This document shows positions 45,036 through 60,234 of a stretch of DNA of 64,000 bases, in pieces. This DNA is from Acipenser ruthenus. Its lineage: Eukaryota; Chordata; Actinopteri; Acipenseriformes; Acipenseridae. The stretch is taken from positions 10,736,897-10,800,896 of the forward strand of contig NC_081209.1 of NCBI RefSeq assembly GCF_902713425.1, in the 5' to 3' direction. Position numbers and translations under genes: made by a program. The notes beneath the pieces were generated by a model. That model made no database searches and was not told the origin of the DNA. It saw only the letters and a list, made by a program, of their open reading frames with translations. Positions within the stretch are counted from its first letter, which is position 1. Every line of letters begins with the position of its first letter.

Positions 45036-45716
45036 AAAGAAGATAATGAGTGGGGAACACCCTACATTATCTTGTCGACGTGACCTATATGAGAAATAAT
45101 AAATACAAAAAATCTATGGTTAATAAGAATGGCATGTGCATTTTAATATTTAGTAGCAGCTGTTTTTATTATCTGGATGGATACTGTCTAATTCTTTATA
45201 TTGTATAATTATTGTATACATATTTATAAATGTGTTAAGTTAATCATATTGTTATTGCTCTTCAAAAATTCTGATTTGAACCAACACTACTGAAAATAAC
45301 TGGAAGCAAAAATCTGTCAACTTGTGAAGAGGTTGAAACTTACAGCATCTCTGCAGTTTGAACAGGCAGGCTATGAAACCAATGTAATACTATTTGACAT
45401 TGTCTGCAATCCATTGTTTCAGCTGATAAAGGGGCTGCTAACACACTACCAACATAGGCATCCAACAGGAAAGTGTTAGCTGCCCAGTGCAGCAACACAA
45501 TGGATTTGCTGTACAACAAAACTGTCTCAATGGGGAGCCTGCTTAATCCATCATTTCTACTGAAGATACCTTTCTGCCTCCAGCCCCAATTTTAATATAC
45601 AGGGATCCATCCAAGAAGGAGCATCCTGCACCATGTAGGGATCTCCCAAAATTCTGGGATTCAATGAATTAGAGATACTGAAACTCGGACATCAACCCTG
45701 TTCATTTTCACATATA
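45036..45716. other. Spacer before the Tc1 element; no gene
   Basis: 45036-45120 continues the flank shared with about 17860-17960 (CACCCTACATTATCTTGTCG). 45130-45440 is AT-rich sequence found only here in the window. From about 45440 the ZP3 3'-flank duplicon begins (CAACAGGAAAGTGTTAGCTG). Confidence 0.6.
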
Positions 45717-47330
<1,614 letters not shown>

Positions 47331-48393
47331 TAAATCCAGGATTTCTCAAATTCTATTGACTTCCCACGTAGGTGGAAAACAAACAAACAAAAACCTGGGG
47401 GAGTTAATGCAATAAACAGGGAACGTGGAGCTTGATCTCTGAGGAGTGTTTGTCAGGCTCAACAGCACAGCTCCAGGTTCAATTGAATTGCACCATCAGA
47501 CTCAAAGATATGTTCCCCACCGCCTTTGCTTGGCAACATGTCTGTAGTCTTGCAACTCACCCAACAGGAGTTTGTGCTTTGAACAATGATTGAGGTTTTC
47601 ACACTGAACGCTTGGTCCTAGAACATGTGTTTCACCAATTTCTTTTCTTCCACTTTGACATTTGTTTTGGTCCCCAAAGAGATTCTATTTATGAACAATT
47701 TTATAGCAATATTGGATAGTTTAAATTTGCTTGTCAATTTTACAGTCCTAGTTAAATCCCCTGCAGCTAATTGACAGTGCAGCCCAGAAGCCTATTTAAA
47801 ATAAATTAAAAAAAACAAAAAAAAAACAAACAAACACATGCATCCATTCAATTACAAGATTAGTGAGCAAGAGGTATAGAGATGACCAGAAGGATACATT
47901 GCATACAAGGGGTTGAAATGGAAGGAATTTATAATGGTCTTTCAAACTAGCAAGAAATGGAGTTGGAAATGGCACCATGCAGCAGTTAACAGGTCCAGCA
48001 ACATTTCTCCCCACACAGAACTACAAAACCAAATTGAAAGTTCTCCCAGCTAATGTTAAGAGGTACACAAGTACCCAGGTTAAATATCAGACACCATTAG
48101 ATAGTGCCCCCCACAAAAAAAAAAAAGCCACTATTTCTCCAGTGCCCCTGGTGGCTATCTGCCCAGTACAGATTAATGCCCAATCAAACTTAGCCCAGCT
48201 TTACTGGTTTTGTAGAAGTAACTTTCACTTAATGCTAAATGTAAATTTACTAAACTAAAATGACAGAAGCCCTGTACCAATCCTGTTACGCAAGGGGAGC
48301 AATTATCCGGCAGAAAGATGTTGGATGCATGAAAACAAAAACGTTACTCGGTGGCAGAAATCACAGGACAGGAGAGGGTCTTTATGTAGCCAT
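47331..48393 (-). repeat. ZP3 3'-flank duplicon downstream of copy G
   Basis: The continuation of the flank interrupted by the Tc1 element; inverted counterpart of 16012-17061, to which it is much closer than to the flanks of E and F. It contains an A/C-rich tract at 47809-47836. No gene is seen. Confidence 0.8.
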
Positions 48394-48416
48394 TTTATTT
48401 TGCAACATACAAGAAA

Positions 48417-51400
48417 TCAGAATTGCCTTGCTGGCGAGCTGCTGGAAACCGTGCAAACTGCTGTGTGCTTTTCATCAACGGGGACAGGAACGAGGAGGTC
48501 ACTGCTGGACTTGGAGCAGAGTCTGGGATGACACCACACGCACATGTAGTAGCCCAGAGACAGGGCTCCCAGGACAGCCATCAGGAGCAGGGGAGCAGCC
48601 AGAACAGGCTGCCAGGCCAGAGCCTGCTGGGGCTCTGGGGGAGGAAGGGGTTAGGAACAGGAAGGGATCCCAGTGCAGCTACACTCTACAGTGCCCAGGA
48701 GCAGTTTCATGAGGGTCTGTTACTTTAGGACCTGCAGGGAAGCACACATGGGGCATGGGAGGGCAAGAGTGCCTTGTTCCACTATTAGAAAACATTAAGT
48801 TTAGTCAGTCTCCTAGGGTCAAGTTATGGTTATATGCCGTGGACTGGAATGGGTTTTGGCAGATATTGTACAATGCAGGTTAAGGCAACATGACTGCAAG
48901 GGAACCTGTAGTGTAAAAATGAAAGTTAATGCCATGCAAGCCAAATGCACACTGGATTGGAGACTTCAGTTTGAACTCACCCTCCAGTGACAGAGCAGGG
49001 CTTCTCTGGTAGAATTCCTGGCTTCCAGCAGACAGCTCTTCAGGAAGGATCCTCAGGGGTCCCAACACTGCAGTGTGTCTCAGCCCCTCTTCAGCTGCTC
49101 AGGAGAAAGGGAGCCTGGTTATAAAACGGGACCTGTTGCTTTACAGCAGGCAGTACCAGTCACTACACCAGGGGCAGGCCAAGAGGGTGCTGGATGAAAA
49201 ACTACCCAAGAGAAGCAAAACTGATGGCAACAGGCCATTGAGCAGAGTACCAACAAGACAGCAAGCAGCCTCTGGTTGGGAGGGGGAATGGTTCTTTTGC
49301 AATACAGGCTCTGGCAGACCTATTTGAGCATCCTTTGTTGGTTGCCATCCAATTTAAGTCACTCACCATAGAAGTTAAATTTAAAACCATACAAAAAACT
49401 ACACACCACCTGTGTAAGCTATATAGAAAGAGTAGAATTCGTACCCGTGTCCCTCCTCTTCCTCAGATTGCAGTTTGAGGTACAGCAGCTGCACACAGAG
49501 CTCCGACCAGGGTTATCCAGGAGCTCCCAGCTGGAACACAAGAGCAGGACACTGAACCTAAAGACACTGCAACAGACTTCTACACAGAGCAGTATAATGG
49601 GGTCATTGAGCTGGGCAGGGTCCCAGGCCAGCAAGTGGCAATGGATATAGACCTAGGAAATAATTTGATAAAAAGGAACACTAATAAAACCAACAACATT
49701 TGCTCTAGAAACCAAATTGTTTACAAAAAGGTTATGCACATTACAAGCACCACATCAGATACTGAAAGAATTCATTAAACAAGTAGAGAATCTTGGTAAC
49801 TAGCTGCCCTGAGACTTCCAATACAACACAGATTAACCCATCAAATACTCACATCTGTATTCAGTTGTGTAATTCTGAAGGCCTGGACAACCAGATGGAT
49901 CTCAGAGGTCTGGACTCTGGGCAGAAACCTGGAGTTGCCAGCCGGTCCGTCTACTTCCTGTGTTCCAGGGAGACTTCCTGTACAAAATTACATTCCAACC
50001 CTTTGTGTGCACTAGTGGAAAGTTTGAACTTAACTTGGGGCTGGTTTCCACAAATCATGGACAGCTTACCTAAATTAAAGCCCAGCTACAATCTATGCCT
50101 TCCCAGTTTAGTTCAGCTGAGCTTTTGCCATGTTCACAAAGCTGACCATTCAACACCCCTTCCTAAATCCAAGCAGGACTGTGCTCCCAAGTGCTAAACA
50201 TTCAGATTTAAATGTTGCCTTTACTACACAGCTTGCAGTGAATATCTACCCGTGGTTGGTGATGAGCGGGTAGGTCTGGCTTGAAGGGCTCAGCTCTGGA
50301 GTGCTGGCAGCAACACACTCTTCCATGTAGACCATCAGCGACATGTGGAATTGCTGCTTCACTGCAGCCGCGATGTTGATGGGGGACCCCAGGAAGAACA
50401 GACTGGAAGTGTGTGGGGCTGAGAAGTCACAAAGGAGAGGAGCATGAGAACAGAAACCCACCCAACTCATCTCACTAGCCAGCGCAGAGCAGCGCAGCAT
50501 TGACCAGCACCAGAGAAATAGATCAAAATATTGTTCTACTTGACTAGAGGAAGTGACCCAATGAGCACCACAGGCTGCTCCCCTGCCAGGTTAGGGTTGC
50601 ACTGGACACCTTCCTAAAGCAATAGACCAAGTGTACATTGCAGGATAGCAAACTCACCATTCATAATCCCCATGGTAAACTCCAGCTTCCCAAACCCAGA
50701 GGCATCCCCAAGTGCAGGGTTATACACTGGAGGAGTCCAGCCAGCAGGTCTGGAGAAGACAGGTAGAAAGCTTTAGTTAGAACAGCAACACACCAAAACA
50801 ATTTGCATTCAGCAGAAGACACTGAATTGTAAACAGTTTATTGGCAATATTTAATGCAAACTTACTCTTGCTGCCTTCACAGTAAGGAAGCTGGTCCAGA
50901 ATTCCTAATGCAGTAAATCATTTGATTTCACAGAAATAACTTTCAGCGCCATAAAATGGGTCTTTAACTGCTCCCCATTAAAGGCAATAACTCGAAGTAT
51001 ATAAAATACAGTAAATAGATTTTGTGAAATTTAGTTCTAAAAAATAATCCACAAATTAGATACTGTTAAGTCAAGTGTCAGACATTATGCAATACTCAAC
51101 TGAATGCATGAACAGCCCAGAGGCTTAACACATCTTCACAGGAGTTACAGCATGTTTAAGCCAAGTCCAGCACTCACTTGGTATAGGTGCACACAATAGC
51201 CTGATTGAATGGAGTCTGGTAGAAGCCTCTCTGGGTGGGCTTGTAGGTCAGCACATTCATGTAACTGGTAACATTGGCAGTAACCTGGGCAAGACATGGA
51301 TAAAAAAAAAAAAAAAAATCACTGTTGAAGACAGATTTAAAAACACTTGATCTGCAGTTCAAAAGGAAAGACAAACCATTAATCTTTAGAAAACTGGTTA

Positions 51401-52160
51401 TAGTATACTATGTGAACAGCCCAAAAACGATGCATTTAGTTAAAAAAAAAAACCCCGTAAATACTCAAGTCATTACTAATATACTGATACCAATACAACG
51501 TTTGTACCAAGTCATGTAGCGCATCCTAGCTTTAAAGACATTGTTAAACATACGTTTTAAAAAGCGTTGTTACAACTAACCAATATTGTATAAACCCTGC
51601 AAGAAAAAAAGCTTCCGAATACAATGTGTATTTATACAAGCGTGTACAGTTTAATAAGGTGCAGTGCAATTTCAGTTCGAATGCTTCTTACGTGAACCTA
51701 GCATACAAGCCCTTAGAAGCCACTTACCATGCGCATGAAGCGGCAGTCCAGCAGCCCGTACTGGAACAGCACCATGTTATTACCGGCGCTGCTGCTGGAT
51801 GGAGGACAGGGTCCCAGCAGGAGGCCACTCATACTCACAGCTACAGTGGAAACGGGTTTGGAATAAAGCGGAATATGCAACCATTTTATTTTAAGTTTCA
51901 TGTAATGCAAAGTTTTACCTTATAACTATGACTGATCTTTAAAATAGCCAAGTACGCACTACTAAGTGTTGCACAAGAGAACATCATATCTGGATATCAG
52001 TAAAACGAATGCGTTAACACACCCACATTATGTACCGGTACAGTCAGTACTACCAAAACATAAGACAAAAAACACACTAACCCCACGAGTAGCCTACATT
52101 ACTTTCCTGCGGTGCAGCAAACGGTACACAGCAACGCGCAAGCACAACACACATTGCCTT
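48417..52160 (-). pseudogene. ZP3-like pseudogene, copy G (sister of A)
   Basis: Exons: 10 48417-48634, 9 48981-49094, 8 49445-49530, 7 remnant about 49599-49652, 6 remnant 49853 to about 49954, 5 50250 to about 50430, 4 50658-50749, 3 51178-51284, 2 51728-51840, 1 remnant 52103 to about 52157. It has the same five lesions as copy A: lost start and promoter E-boxes, 72-bp in-frame exon 2 deletion removing the first ZP-N cysteine, lost exon 5 acceptor, lost exon 6 acceptor with its Cys codon, and deleted 3' half of exon 7 with the eighth cysteine. Exons 8-10 remain good, with RKRR, hydrophobic patch, membrane helix and a tail ending PARQF. The minus-strand AATAAA is at 48394-48399. It is dead as a ZP gene. 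The 3' part pairs with copy C in the inverted duplication. Confidence 0.9.
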
Positions 52161-52297
52161 GTTAACACTCCAGGTTTCGTTGCACCGGCTATGCGTGAGT
52201 TCAAATTTAAGTTAGTTTTACAGCGCAACTATTTACTAACTTTAACAAATGACCTTATTAGAGGCTTCCCGTTTTTCAGATTGCTCAGGCGCAATCC

Positions 52298-52393
52298 GGT
52301 CAGACTGACTGGAGCATCATTAGTACACTATACCACACTGCGCTTGGTCAGACTGACTGGAGCATCATTAGTACACTATACCACACTGCGCTC
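52298..52393. repeat. Tandem duplication, 2 x 48 bp (second copy)
   Basis: The counterpart of 3151-3246 upstream of copy G; here the two units agree at a site where the left copy differs (CACTATACC in both). Confidence 0.85.
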
Positions 52394-52456
52394 AGCTTTG
52401 TGTGGCGGCTGATACAAAACATAATGAACGACTATTAAAGAAAGGTGGTGGAATCA

Positions 52457-54789
52457 CATTTACTGATTTTTAATACTAAATATAGTATATGATATTCTAA
52501 AATATGTACAATTCATAATTCAGCTATATTCACATTCAGAATGGCATTCAATATTTAGTACATTGTGGGTTTTAGTATTTATACAACTGTTAACACAAAT
52601 ATTCTGAAATAAATAAATAACATGGCAATGACATTCATTGCCCATTCTCAGACATTCTTTGTATATTTCAATATTTCTGAAGGTATGTATTTTGATAGGG
52701 AAATAATGTATTATACTGCCACTAAAACACACCATTTTATTATTCTAAAGTCCATACTTATGGACTAACCAACCTTAAAAGTAGCCCGTCTAAGCAAATG
52801 TAAAAATAATCAAATGAAAACATGTTTAAATGAAACAATGCTTTTCTACATTGAGGGATTTTGACTTCATTTGTAATTCTTGTCATTTAAAAAAAAAAAG
52901 TAGATTTTTCTCCTTATAGTGGACACATTAGATTTGATCATTCTGCACTTGTCGAGGTTGTTATACAGCTTTTACTGCATAATAACGAGGGATTGTATGA
53001 ACTATTTATCCATGTTTGTCCTGCAGTCCCATGCAATACAGTTCCATGTCTCACATCTGCGATCCTTTGTTTCAGCAGACAGTGAAACAGGCCCTCCAAC
53101 AGGAAACTGTTTGCTGCCATGGTTGCCCAATGCATCAGCACTGATTTTGGTGGCCAGTTTGATTCCTCTACAGTGCTGGACAGCAAAATGTAATTGGAAT
53201 GCTTTAAGATGGGTAACTTCACACTCAAATTATTTTTCCAGTTGAAGGCTGTTGGAACAAATTATTGTTAAAATAGTGCGGTCTACAAATAAAGTAGTGC
53301 TTTTTTGTAGACATGAAAATAATTGAACCCAAAAGAAGCTATAATTTAATATTAGACTTAGTTATGCTAAATGTAATTTCCTAATCTCATCTTTAGTTGT
53401 CAAGTACAGATGTCAATCTTGGTGATTCATACCAAGTTTTAGGTTCAGACTTAGACAGAAAGTAAACATTTAGTTGGGACACCTTTACATTGTGGCAACC
53501 AGAAACTAAATAAATATTATCCAATAAAAAGTTAACTAGCTTAAACTGGTTGTCAAGAAACTAGTTTCATAAACCCAAGCTTTAGTGATCCTACAAAACT
53601 ACTTTAGTTTATCTAGTTAGAATTATGGGAAGAACTGCCACTACACTGGTTTTTGTAAGGGTTTCTACAGAACCCATGTACCATGCCTTTTTATTGGAGA
53701 ATAGTTTATTATTTTTATTGAAATATTTTATTATTTTTATTTTTTACTTTTGCTCAGACAGGCTTCTTTTAAGGTCAGTTATACCATAAGTATGGGCTTT
53801 AGAATCATAAAATAGTTCATTTTAGTGGCAGTATAATACATTATTTACCTATCAGTCAGAAATGTAGAAATATACAAAGCATGTATGAAATTGTGCAATG
53901 AACGTCACTGCCATAATTTTTATTTATTTATTTCAAAATATTTGTGTTAACAGTTGTCCAAATAGGCTACTGAAACCGGCAACGTATTAAATTCCATACT
54001 TGCCAACATTTGGAAACTGTTCAGCGGGACCCTTGTCCCCGGTGTGGCGGTGGGTCTTACGCATGATGCACGTGACCAGCATGGCAGTAAACACAGGCAA
54101 AAATGAAGCGTTCTTACCTTTGTATACCGGTAAGTTAGTGATCAGCAGATGTGTCAGCGGCACGAAGAGCACGGCGTGTGGTTTTCTCTAACTCAACTGT
54201 GCAGAATACATGAATTCTTTTCTGTGTGTAAATATCGGGACTTTCTTCCTATGCATCGGGACGCGGGACATTTTCTAGGAAATCGGGACTGTCCCGACCG
54301 TATAGGGACTGTTGGCATGTATGAAATTCTGAATACAATTCTGAATATGAATATAGTTCAGTTATGGCAAAAATTCTATTTTAGAATATCATATACATAT
54401 TTAGTATTATCCAGGGCGACTTACAATCGTAAGCAAAAACATTTCAAGCGTTACAATACAAGTAATACAATAAGAGCAAGAGTAATACAATAAGAGCAAG
54501 AATTCTTTAATTGTCGTTCATTATGTTTTGTATGAACGCACGTATAGACGGTGCAACGAAACCTGGAGTGTTAACAAGGCAATAAGGTCTGTCGAATTTT
54601 TTAATTGATGTTAACTGTTTATTATTTTTTTCTCTTGGAATGTGCGTGATATACGCAGGCACCCGTGCGTGATATACGTCACACCTGTGTCAGTGGTCCA
54701 CTCAGTGTAAATTGCCAAATGACTCGAATTAATGTCACTAGAAAAGCACCTGGACGGTATTGTTTGGTAGGTAACTGTTGGTTTGAAAG
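52457..54789. other. G/H head-to-head intergenic region; no gene
   Basis: It repeats the inverted-repeat arms and spacer of 3310-5646. It contains the MITE at 53995-54323, a SINE tail fragment near 54.41 kb, and the E-boxes of copy H at 54682-54687 and 54747-54752. No coding sequence was recognised. Confidence 0.7.
53995..54323. mobile_element. 329-bp MITE (duplicate of 4848-5176)
   Basis: Same 13-bp terminal repeats and AAATTC flanks; co-duplicated rather than independently inserted. Confidence 0.8.
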
Positions 54790-57700
54790 ATGATGGCGGC
54801 GTTGTGGAAATGTGTCGTGTTTGCGCTTTGCTGTGTACCGTTTGCTGCACCACAGGAAGGTAATGTGGGCGACTGGCGGGGTTAGTGTGTTGTGTGCCTT
54901 CAGTTTCGTTAGTACTGACTGTACCGGTACATAATGTTGGTGTGTTAACAGACTCGTTTTATTGATATCCAGACATGGTATCTCCTTGTGCAACACTTAA
55001 AAGTGCGTACTTGGCTATGCAAAGATCATTCATAGTTACAAACGTTGTCCTTGTGTTACATGAAACCTAAAGTTAAAATATTTGTGTGTTTTACTTTATT
55101 TTTAAACCTGTTTCCCCTGTAGCTGTGAGTACAGCCTGCGGCGTGGACTCGGTGGCTGTGAGGGTGTTGTTGGATTACTCTCGACCGGCGTTGCCTCTGG
55201 ACCCGAGTGGCCTCCTGCTGGGACCCTGTCCTCCATCCAGCAGCAGCGCCGGTAATAACATGGTGGTGTTCCAGTACGGGCTGCTGGACTGCCGCTTTAT
55301 GCGCATGGTAAGTGGCTTCTAACGGCTTGTATGAAGTGTTTGGGCTCAAATTACACTGTATTGCACAGAACATGCTTGTATATGCATTGTAATTTAATGA
55401 ATTTTCCTGCAGTGATTATGCAATATTGGTTTTGGCTGTAATGGCTTTAAGTGTATATTTAATTGATGCTAGGATGTGCAGGACTAAATGATACAAATTT
55501 TGTATTGGCAGCTTTTGTAAGGGTAATGACTTGAGTATTTGCACTTTTTTTCCTTTAAACAAACTAAATGCATTGTCTTGGCTTTGGGCTGTTTGACAGG
55601 TGGTGTGTGTTGTAACACCAATCTTGTGGAGGTGTGTCTTGCCTTTTGAACTGCAGGTCAAGTGTTTAATCTCTGTTCAGTTTTTTTTAAATCCATGTCT
55701 TGCCCAGGTTACTGCCAATGTTACCAGTTATATGAATGTGCTGACCTACAAGCCCACCCAGAGAGGCTTCTACCAGACTCCATTCAATCAGGCTATTGTG
55801 TGCACCTATACCAAGTGAGTGCTGGACTTGGCTTAAACATGCTGTAACTCCTGTGAAGATGTGTTAAACCTTTGGGGTATTGAGTCATACATGTCTGCTT
55901 GACTTAATGGTATCTAATTTGTGGCTTTCCTTTTGAGAACTCTTTACAAAATCTTTTTTTTTTTTTTGTGCCTTTTTAATGGGGAGCAGTTATTTTAACC
56001 CATCTTATGGCACTGGAAGTAATCTGTGCAAAATAAAGTGATTTACTGCATTAGGAATTCTAGACCAGCTTCCTTGCTGTGAAGGCACCAAGAGTAAGTT
56101 TGCATTAAATATTGCCAATAAATTGTTTACAATTCAGTGTTCTGCTGAATGCAAATTGTTTTGGTGTGTTGCTGTACTAACTAAAGCTTTCTACCGGTGT
56201 CTTCTCCAGACCTGCTGGCTGGACTCCTCCAGTGTATAACCCTGCACTTGGGGATGCCTATGGGTTTGGGAAGCTGGAGTTTACCATGGGGATTATGAAT
56301 GGTGAGTTTGCTATCCTGCAATGTACACTTGGTCTATTGCTTTAGGAAGGTGTCCAGTGCAACACTAACCTGGCAGGGGAGCAGCCTTTGGTGTTCATTA
56401 GGTCACTTCAAGTCAAGTAGAAAATGTTTTAATTTCTCTGGTGCTGGTCAATGCTATTCTGTCCTGGCTAGTGAGATGAGTTGGGTGGGTTGCTGTTCTC
56501 ATGCTCCTTTCCTTGATGTCTCAGATGACTTCTCAGCCCCACGCACCTCCAGTCTGTTCTTCCTGGGGTCCCCCATCAACATCGCGGCTGCAGTGAAGCA
56601 GCAATTCCACATGCCACTGATGGTCTACGTGGAAGAGTGTGTTGCTGCCAGCACTCCAGAGCTGAGCCCTTCAAGCCAGACCTACACACTGATCACCAAC
56701 CACGGGTAGATATTCACTGCAAGCTGTATAGTAAAGGCACAATTTTAAATCTGAATGTTTAACACTTGGGAGCACAGTAGTCCTGTTTTAAATTAGGAAG
56801 GCGTTGAATGGTCAGCTTTGTGAACATGGCAAAAGCTCAGCTGAACTACTGTCCATGCTGGGAATGCGCAGATTGTAGTTTCAAATGGACTGGTTCTTTA
56901 TCTAGTTTCTAATTGGTTCACAGACCCTAATCTATCTTTAGGGAAGATGAATAACATGATTGGTGTTAACGAGGGTCTGTGAAACCAGCCCCAGTTTAAG
57001 TTCAAACTTTCCACAAGTGTAGTCTTGTGCACACGACTAGGGTTGGAATGGTAATTTGTACAGGAAGTCTCATTGGAAGTCTTGCTCACTACTTCCAGTG
57101 GTTGTCTGATTGTCCCCAGTCCTGGTGAGTGCCTCCCCCTGCTCAGTGCTTGTGTTTCTCCTTGCAGATGCTTTGTAGACGGCCAGGCTGGTAATTCCAG
57201 GTTTCTGCCCAGAGTCCAGACCTCTGAGATCCGTCTGGTTGTCCAGGCCTTCAGGTTTACACAACTGAATACAGATGTGAGTATCTGATGGGTTAATGGT
57301 GGATTGTATTGGAGGGCACAGGGCAGCTAGTTAACAAGACAACACGTATCTGAAGCTGTGCTTGTGGTGTGTAATACTTTTGCAAGGACAATTCAGAGCT
57401 GGTAATAAGATGGTGGCAGTTCGAGCAATTTTAATGTCTGGGAGTTTTATTTTAAATCCGTTATCCTAGGTGTATATCCATTGCCGCTTGCTGGCTTGGG
57501 ACCCTGCCCAGCTCAATGACCCCACCAAGAAAGCCTGTTCATTCAACCAGAGAACCAGGAGGTAAGGACTGGACCCTGCTGAGGCTGCTGTCTGTGCAAG
57601 GCTGTGAGGTCCAGTTAACCAACACTAGTCACCCAGGACTATTAATTTCTTAGATGCCGTTATCCAGGGCGACTTACAACTGTTACAAGATATCACATAA

Positions 57701-59452
57701 TTTTTATATACAATTACCCATTTATACAGTTGGGGGTTTTTACTGGAGCAATCTAGGTAAAGTACCTTGCTCAAGGGTACAGCAGCAGTGTCCTCCACTG
57801 GGGATTGAACCCACGACCCTCTGGTCCAGAGCCCGAACCACTCTATTCTGTTGTGTGGAGAATTGACATGTGTTCTCACTGTTGGGTAATGGTGTGCATG
57901 TCCCTAGGGCAGGGTTTCCCCAGTTCTGGTCCTGAGATTCCCCATGTGTCTGGTTTTCATTTCAATGGAGTTCTGAATTACTTAATTGAACAATTCATTG
58001 GCTTAATTAGGCCTTTGTAATTTTGTTTAAGCAGTTGGAGATTTCAAGTTAACTATACAATTTTAAAAGTAATTTAATTGTTAACTTTTTAGCAGATGAG
58101 AACAATAAGGGTCTAAGCACATTGTTTCAATTAAGGGTTTGACTTAAATTGAGACACTGCAGACACAGGGGTCCCCCAGGACCAGGATTGTGGGAGGAAA
58201 CCCTGCCCTAGGGAACTACTTGTGCATCCTAAACAAACCTGGTTGTTGTGGGAATTTCTGTGCGTACAGTTCACTCCTGCATTTTTACCTTCATGTAGTG
58301 GGTGTAAAAATATGGCCAAATTGTACTGCTATCAAGTAGTGTATTGAAATGTCTTTGGGTTCAGTGTTCTGCTCGTGTTCCAGCTGGGAGCTCCTGGATA
58401 ACCCTGGTCGGAGCTCTGCGTGCAGCTGCTGTACCGCCAAATGCAATTTCAGGAAGAGGAGGGACACGGGTACGAATTCTGCTATATCTCTGTAATGTAA
58501 CTGCACAGGTAGCTCTGGGATGTTACTTGGTTTTATTTACAAGGGTGAGTGACTTTAAAATTATGGCATCTAGCAAAGGATGCTCGCATAGGGGTGCAGT
58601 GCTCCTCCCTCCCAACCAGAGCGTGTGCTTTGTCTTGGTGCTACTCTGCTCAATGACCTATAGGCAAATTGTTTTAACCAGCAACCCTACAGCCTGCCCC
58701 CTGCTGTAGTGACTGGTACTGCATAATGCATTGCTGTAAAGCAGCAGGGCCTGTTTGTAGCCAGGCTCCCTTTTCTCCCGAGCAGCTGAAGAGGGGCCGA
58801 GACACACTGCAGTGCTGGGACCCCTGAGGATCCTTCCTGAGGAACTGTCTGCTGGAAGCCAGGAATTCTACCAGAGGAGCCCTGCTCTGTCACTGGAGGG
58901 TGAGTTCAGCCTGCGGTCTCCAATCCAGTGTCCACTTGGCTTCCTTGTCAATGGCTTGTATGGCTGTGACTTTATGTTTACAGTACAGGTTTCCCTGCAG
59001 CAGCGCTAAAGAATTTGGCATGTGGTGGTGGTGGTCTGTTTCTACCCAAACCTTAAAGTCCACAGCATAACTACAATTTTGCTGCATAAAGCTATTGCTA
59101 AACTTTAGTGTATTCTAGTATTGGAACATAGGGCCTTTGCCCACCCCTACTAACCATGTCCCGAGGTGTCCTTCTGCAGGCCTGAAAGTAACACACTCCT
59201 GTTTGATTCTGCCCCTGGGTACTGGAGACAATGGCTGTACTGGGAGCACTTCCTGTTCCTAACCCCTTTCTCCTGCTCTCTTCTCCCCCAGAGCCCCAGC
59301 AGGTTCTGGCCTGGCTGCCTGTCCTGGCTGCTCCCCTGCTCCTGATGGCTGTCTTGGGAGCCCTGTCTCTGGGCTACTACATGTGCATGTGGCATCATCC
59401 CAGACTCTGCTCCAAGTCCAGCAGTGAGCGCCTTCATTCCTGTGCCCACTGA
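54790..59452 (+). CDS. zp3: ZP3-like zona pellucida glycoprotein, copy H (intact, 398 aa)
   Basis: Ten exons: 54790-54859, 55123-55307, 55708-55814, 56210-56301, 56525-56705, 57168-57276, 57470-57561, 58384-58469, 58786-58899, 59292-59452, all with lengths equal to copy B and GT/AG junctions. The encoded protein is nearly identical to B; the clear difference I see is Ser for Asn in exon 9 (LSAGSQEF). It has the signal peptide, complete ZP-N and ZP-C cysteines, NVTS sequon, RKRR site, hydrophobic patch, membrane helix and short SERLHSCAH tail. Both E-boxes are kept upstream, but the segment between 54642 and 54681 differs from B by a local copied insertion. B and H would give twice the dose of the same egg-coat subunit if both are real loci. 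Confidence 0.92.
57647..57848 (-). mobile_element. tRNA-derived SINE in intron 7 of copy H
   Basis: The duplicate of 8497-8698, with the same breakpoints. Confidence 0.85.
57910..58205. mobile_element. hAT-like MITE in intron 7 of copy H
   Basis: The duplicate of 8760-9052 with CCCTAGGG at 57902-57909 and 58206-58213; 3 bp longer (an extra TTG-like triplet near 58079). Confidence 0.85.
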
Positions 59453-59509
59453 AATGCAGTTGGCATGGTTTCTAGCTTGCCAGCACAGAAATTGATTTGT
59501 ATGTTGCAA

Positions 59510-59515
59510 AATAAA
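59510..59515 (+). terminator. Polyadenylation signal of copy H
   Basis: AATAAA 58 bp after the stop codon, same context as copy B. Confidence 0.75.
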
Positions 59516-60234
59516 ATGTCTTCATAGAGCCTCTGGTCTGTCTAATTTTGTACCATTGAGTAACTTAGAACTGGATGTGTAGACATTTTAAGGGAATCCA
59601 TGCTATTACTGCTGAGAATAAATGCTCACCCATTTAAGTAATCTGATTGGTGTATGTAGCAACCCTTACAAATACAAGTAGTGGCATTTGTGTCCCAAAT
59701 TGAGGATGTTTTGATGGTGAAAGCTTAGTTTGACTGTTCATTGAACAGTTTTAAGCTACTGCTTTTTATTGTGGTGGCTTTTTTTTTTTTTTTTTTAAGG
59801 TTTGCCAGAATCTTAAGGTCACCCAACTAAATTTTATTTTTGTCCCAAAAGACTTTGATTTGAAAACGTGGTAAGAATCAAGATTGGCAGAACTGCAGGT
59901 CAAATACTATGTTGGCATTGCTTCAAAGAAGCAATGGTAACACTTTGGACTGTGGAAATGCAAGTTTGGTTTGAGGATATTTGTAGATGGCACTCTTAAC
60001 ATCACTATCTTTAGTTTTATTGATCATTCCAGAGTGATTTCTACCAAGTGTGGGATGCTCCTTCATGGATGAATCCCTTGAACTGGAAGTTGTGGGTGGA
60101 GTAGAATTGGGAGGGCTGGATGCAGAAAGGAAAATAAAGCTGTGGTGTAGTGCGACATTCTTGTCCAACAAAAATCATCCCATAAAAGTAACAATGAACA
60201 TTTTAAAGAAACACCTTGGTCAAGTAGACAAGTT
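59516..60234. other. Intergenic, no gene recognised
   Basis: The duplicate of 10364-11089 with a T run near 59779. Nothing further is recognised. Confidence 0.6.
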
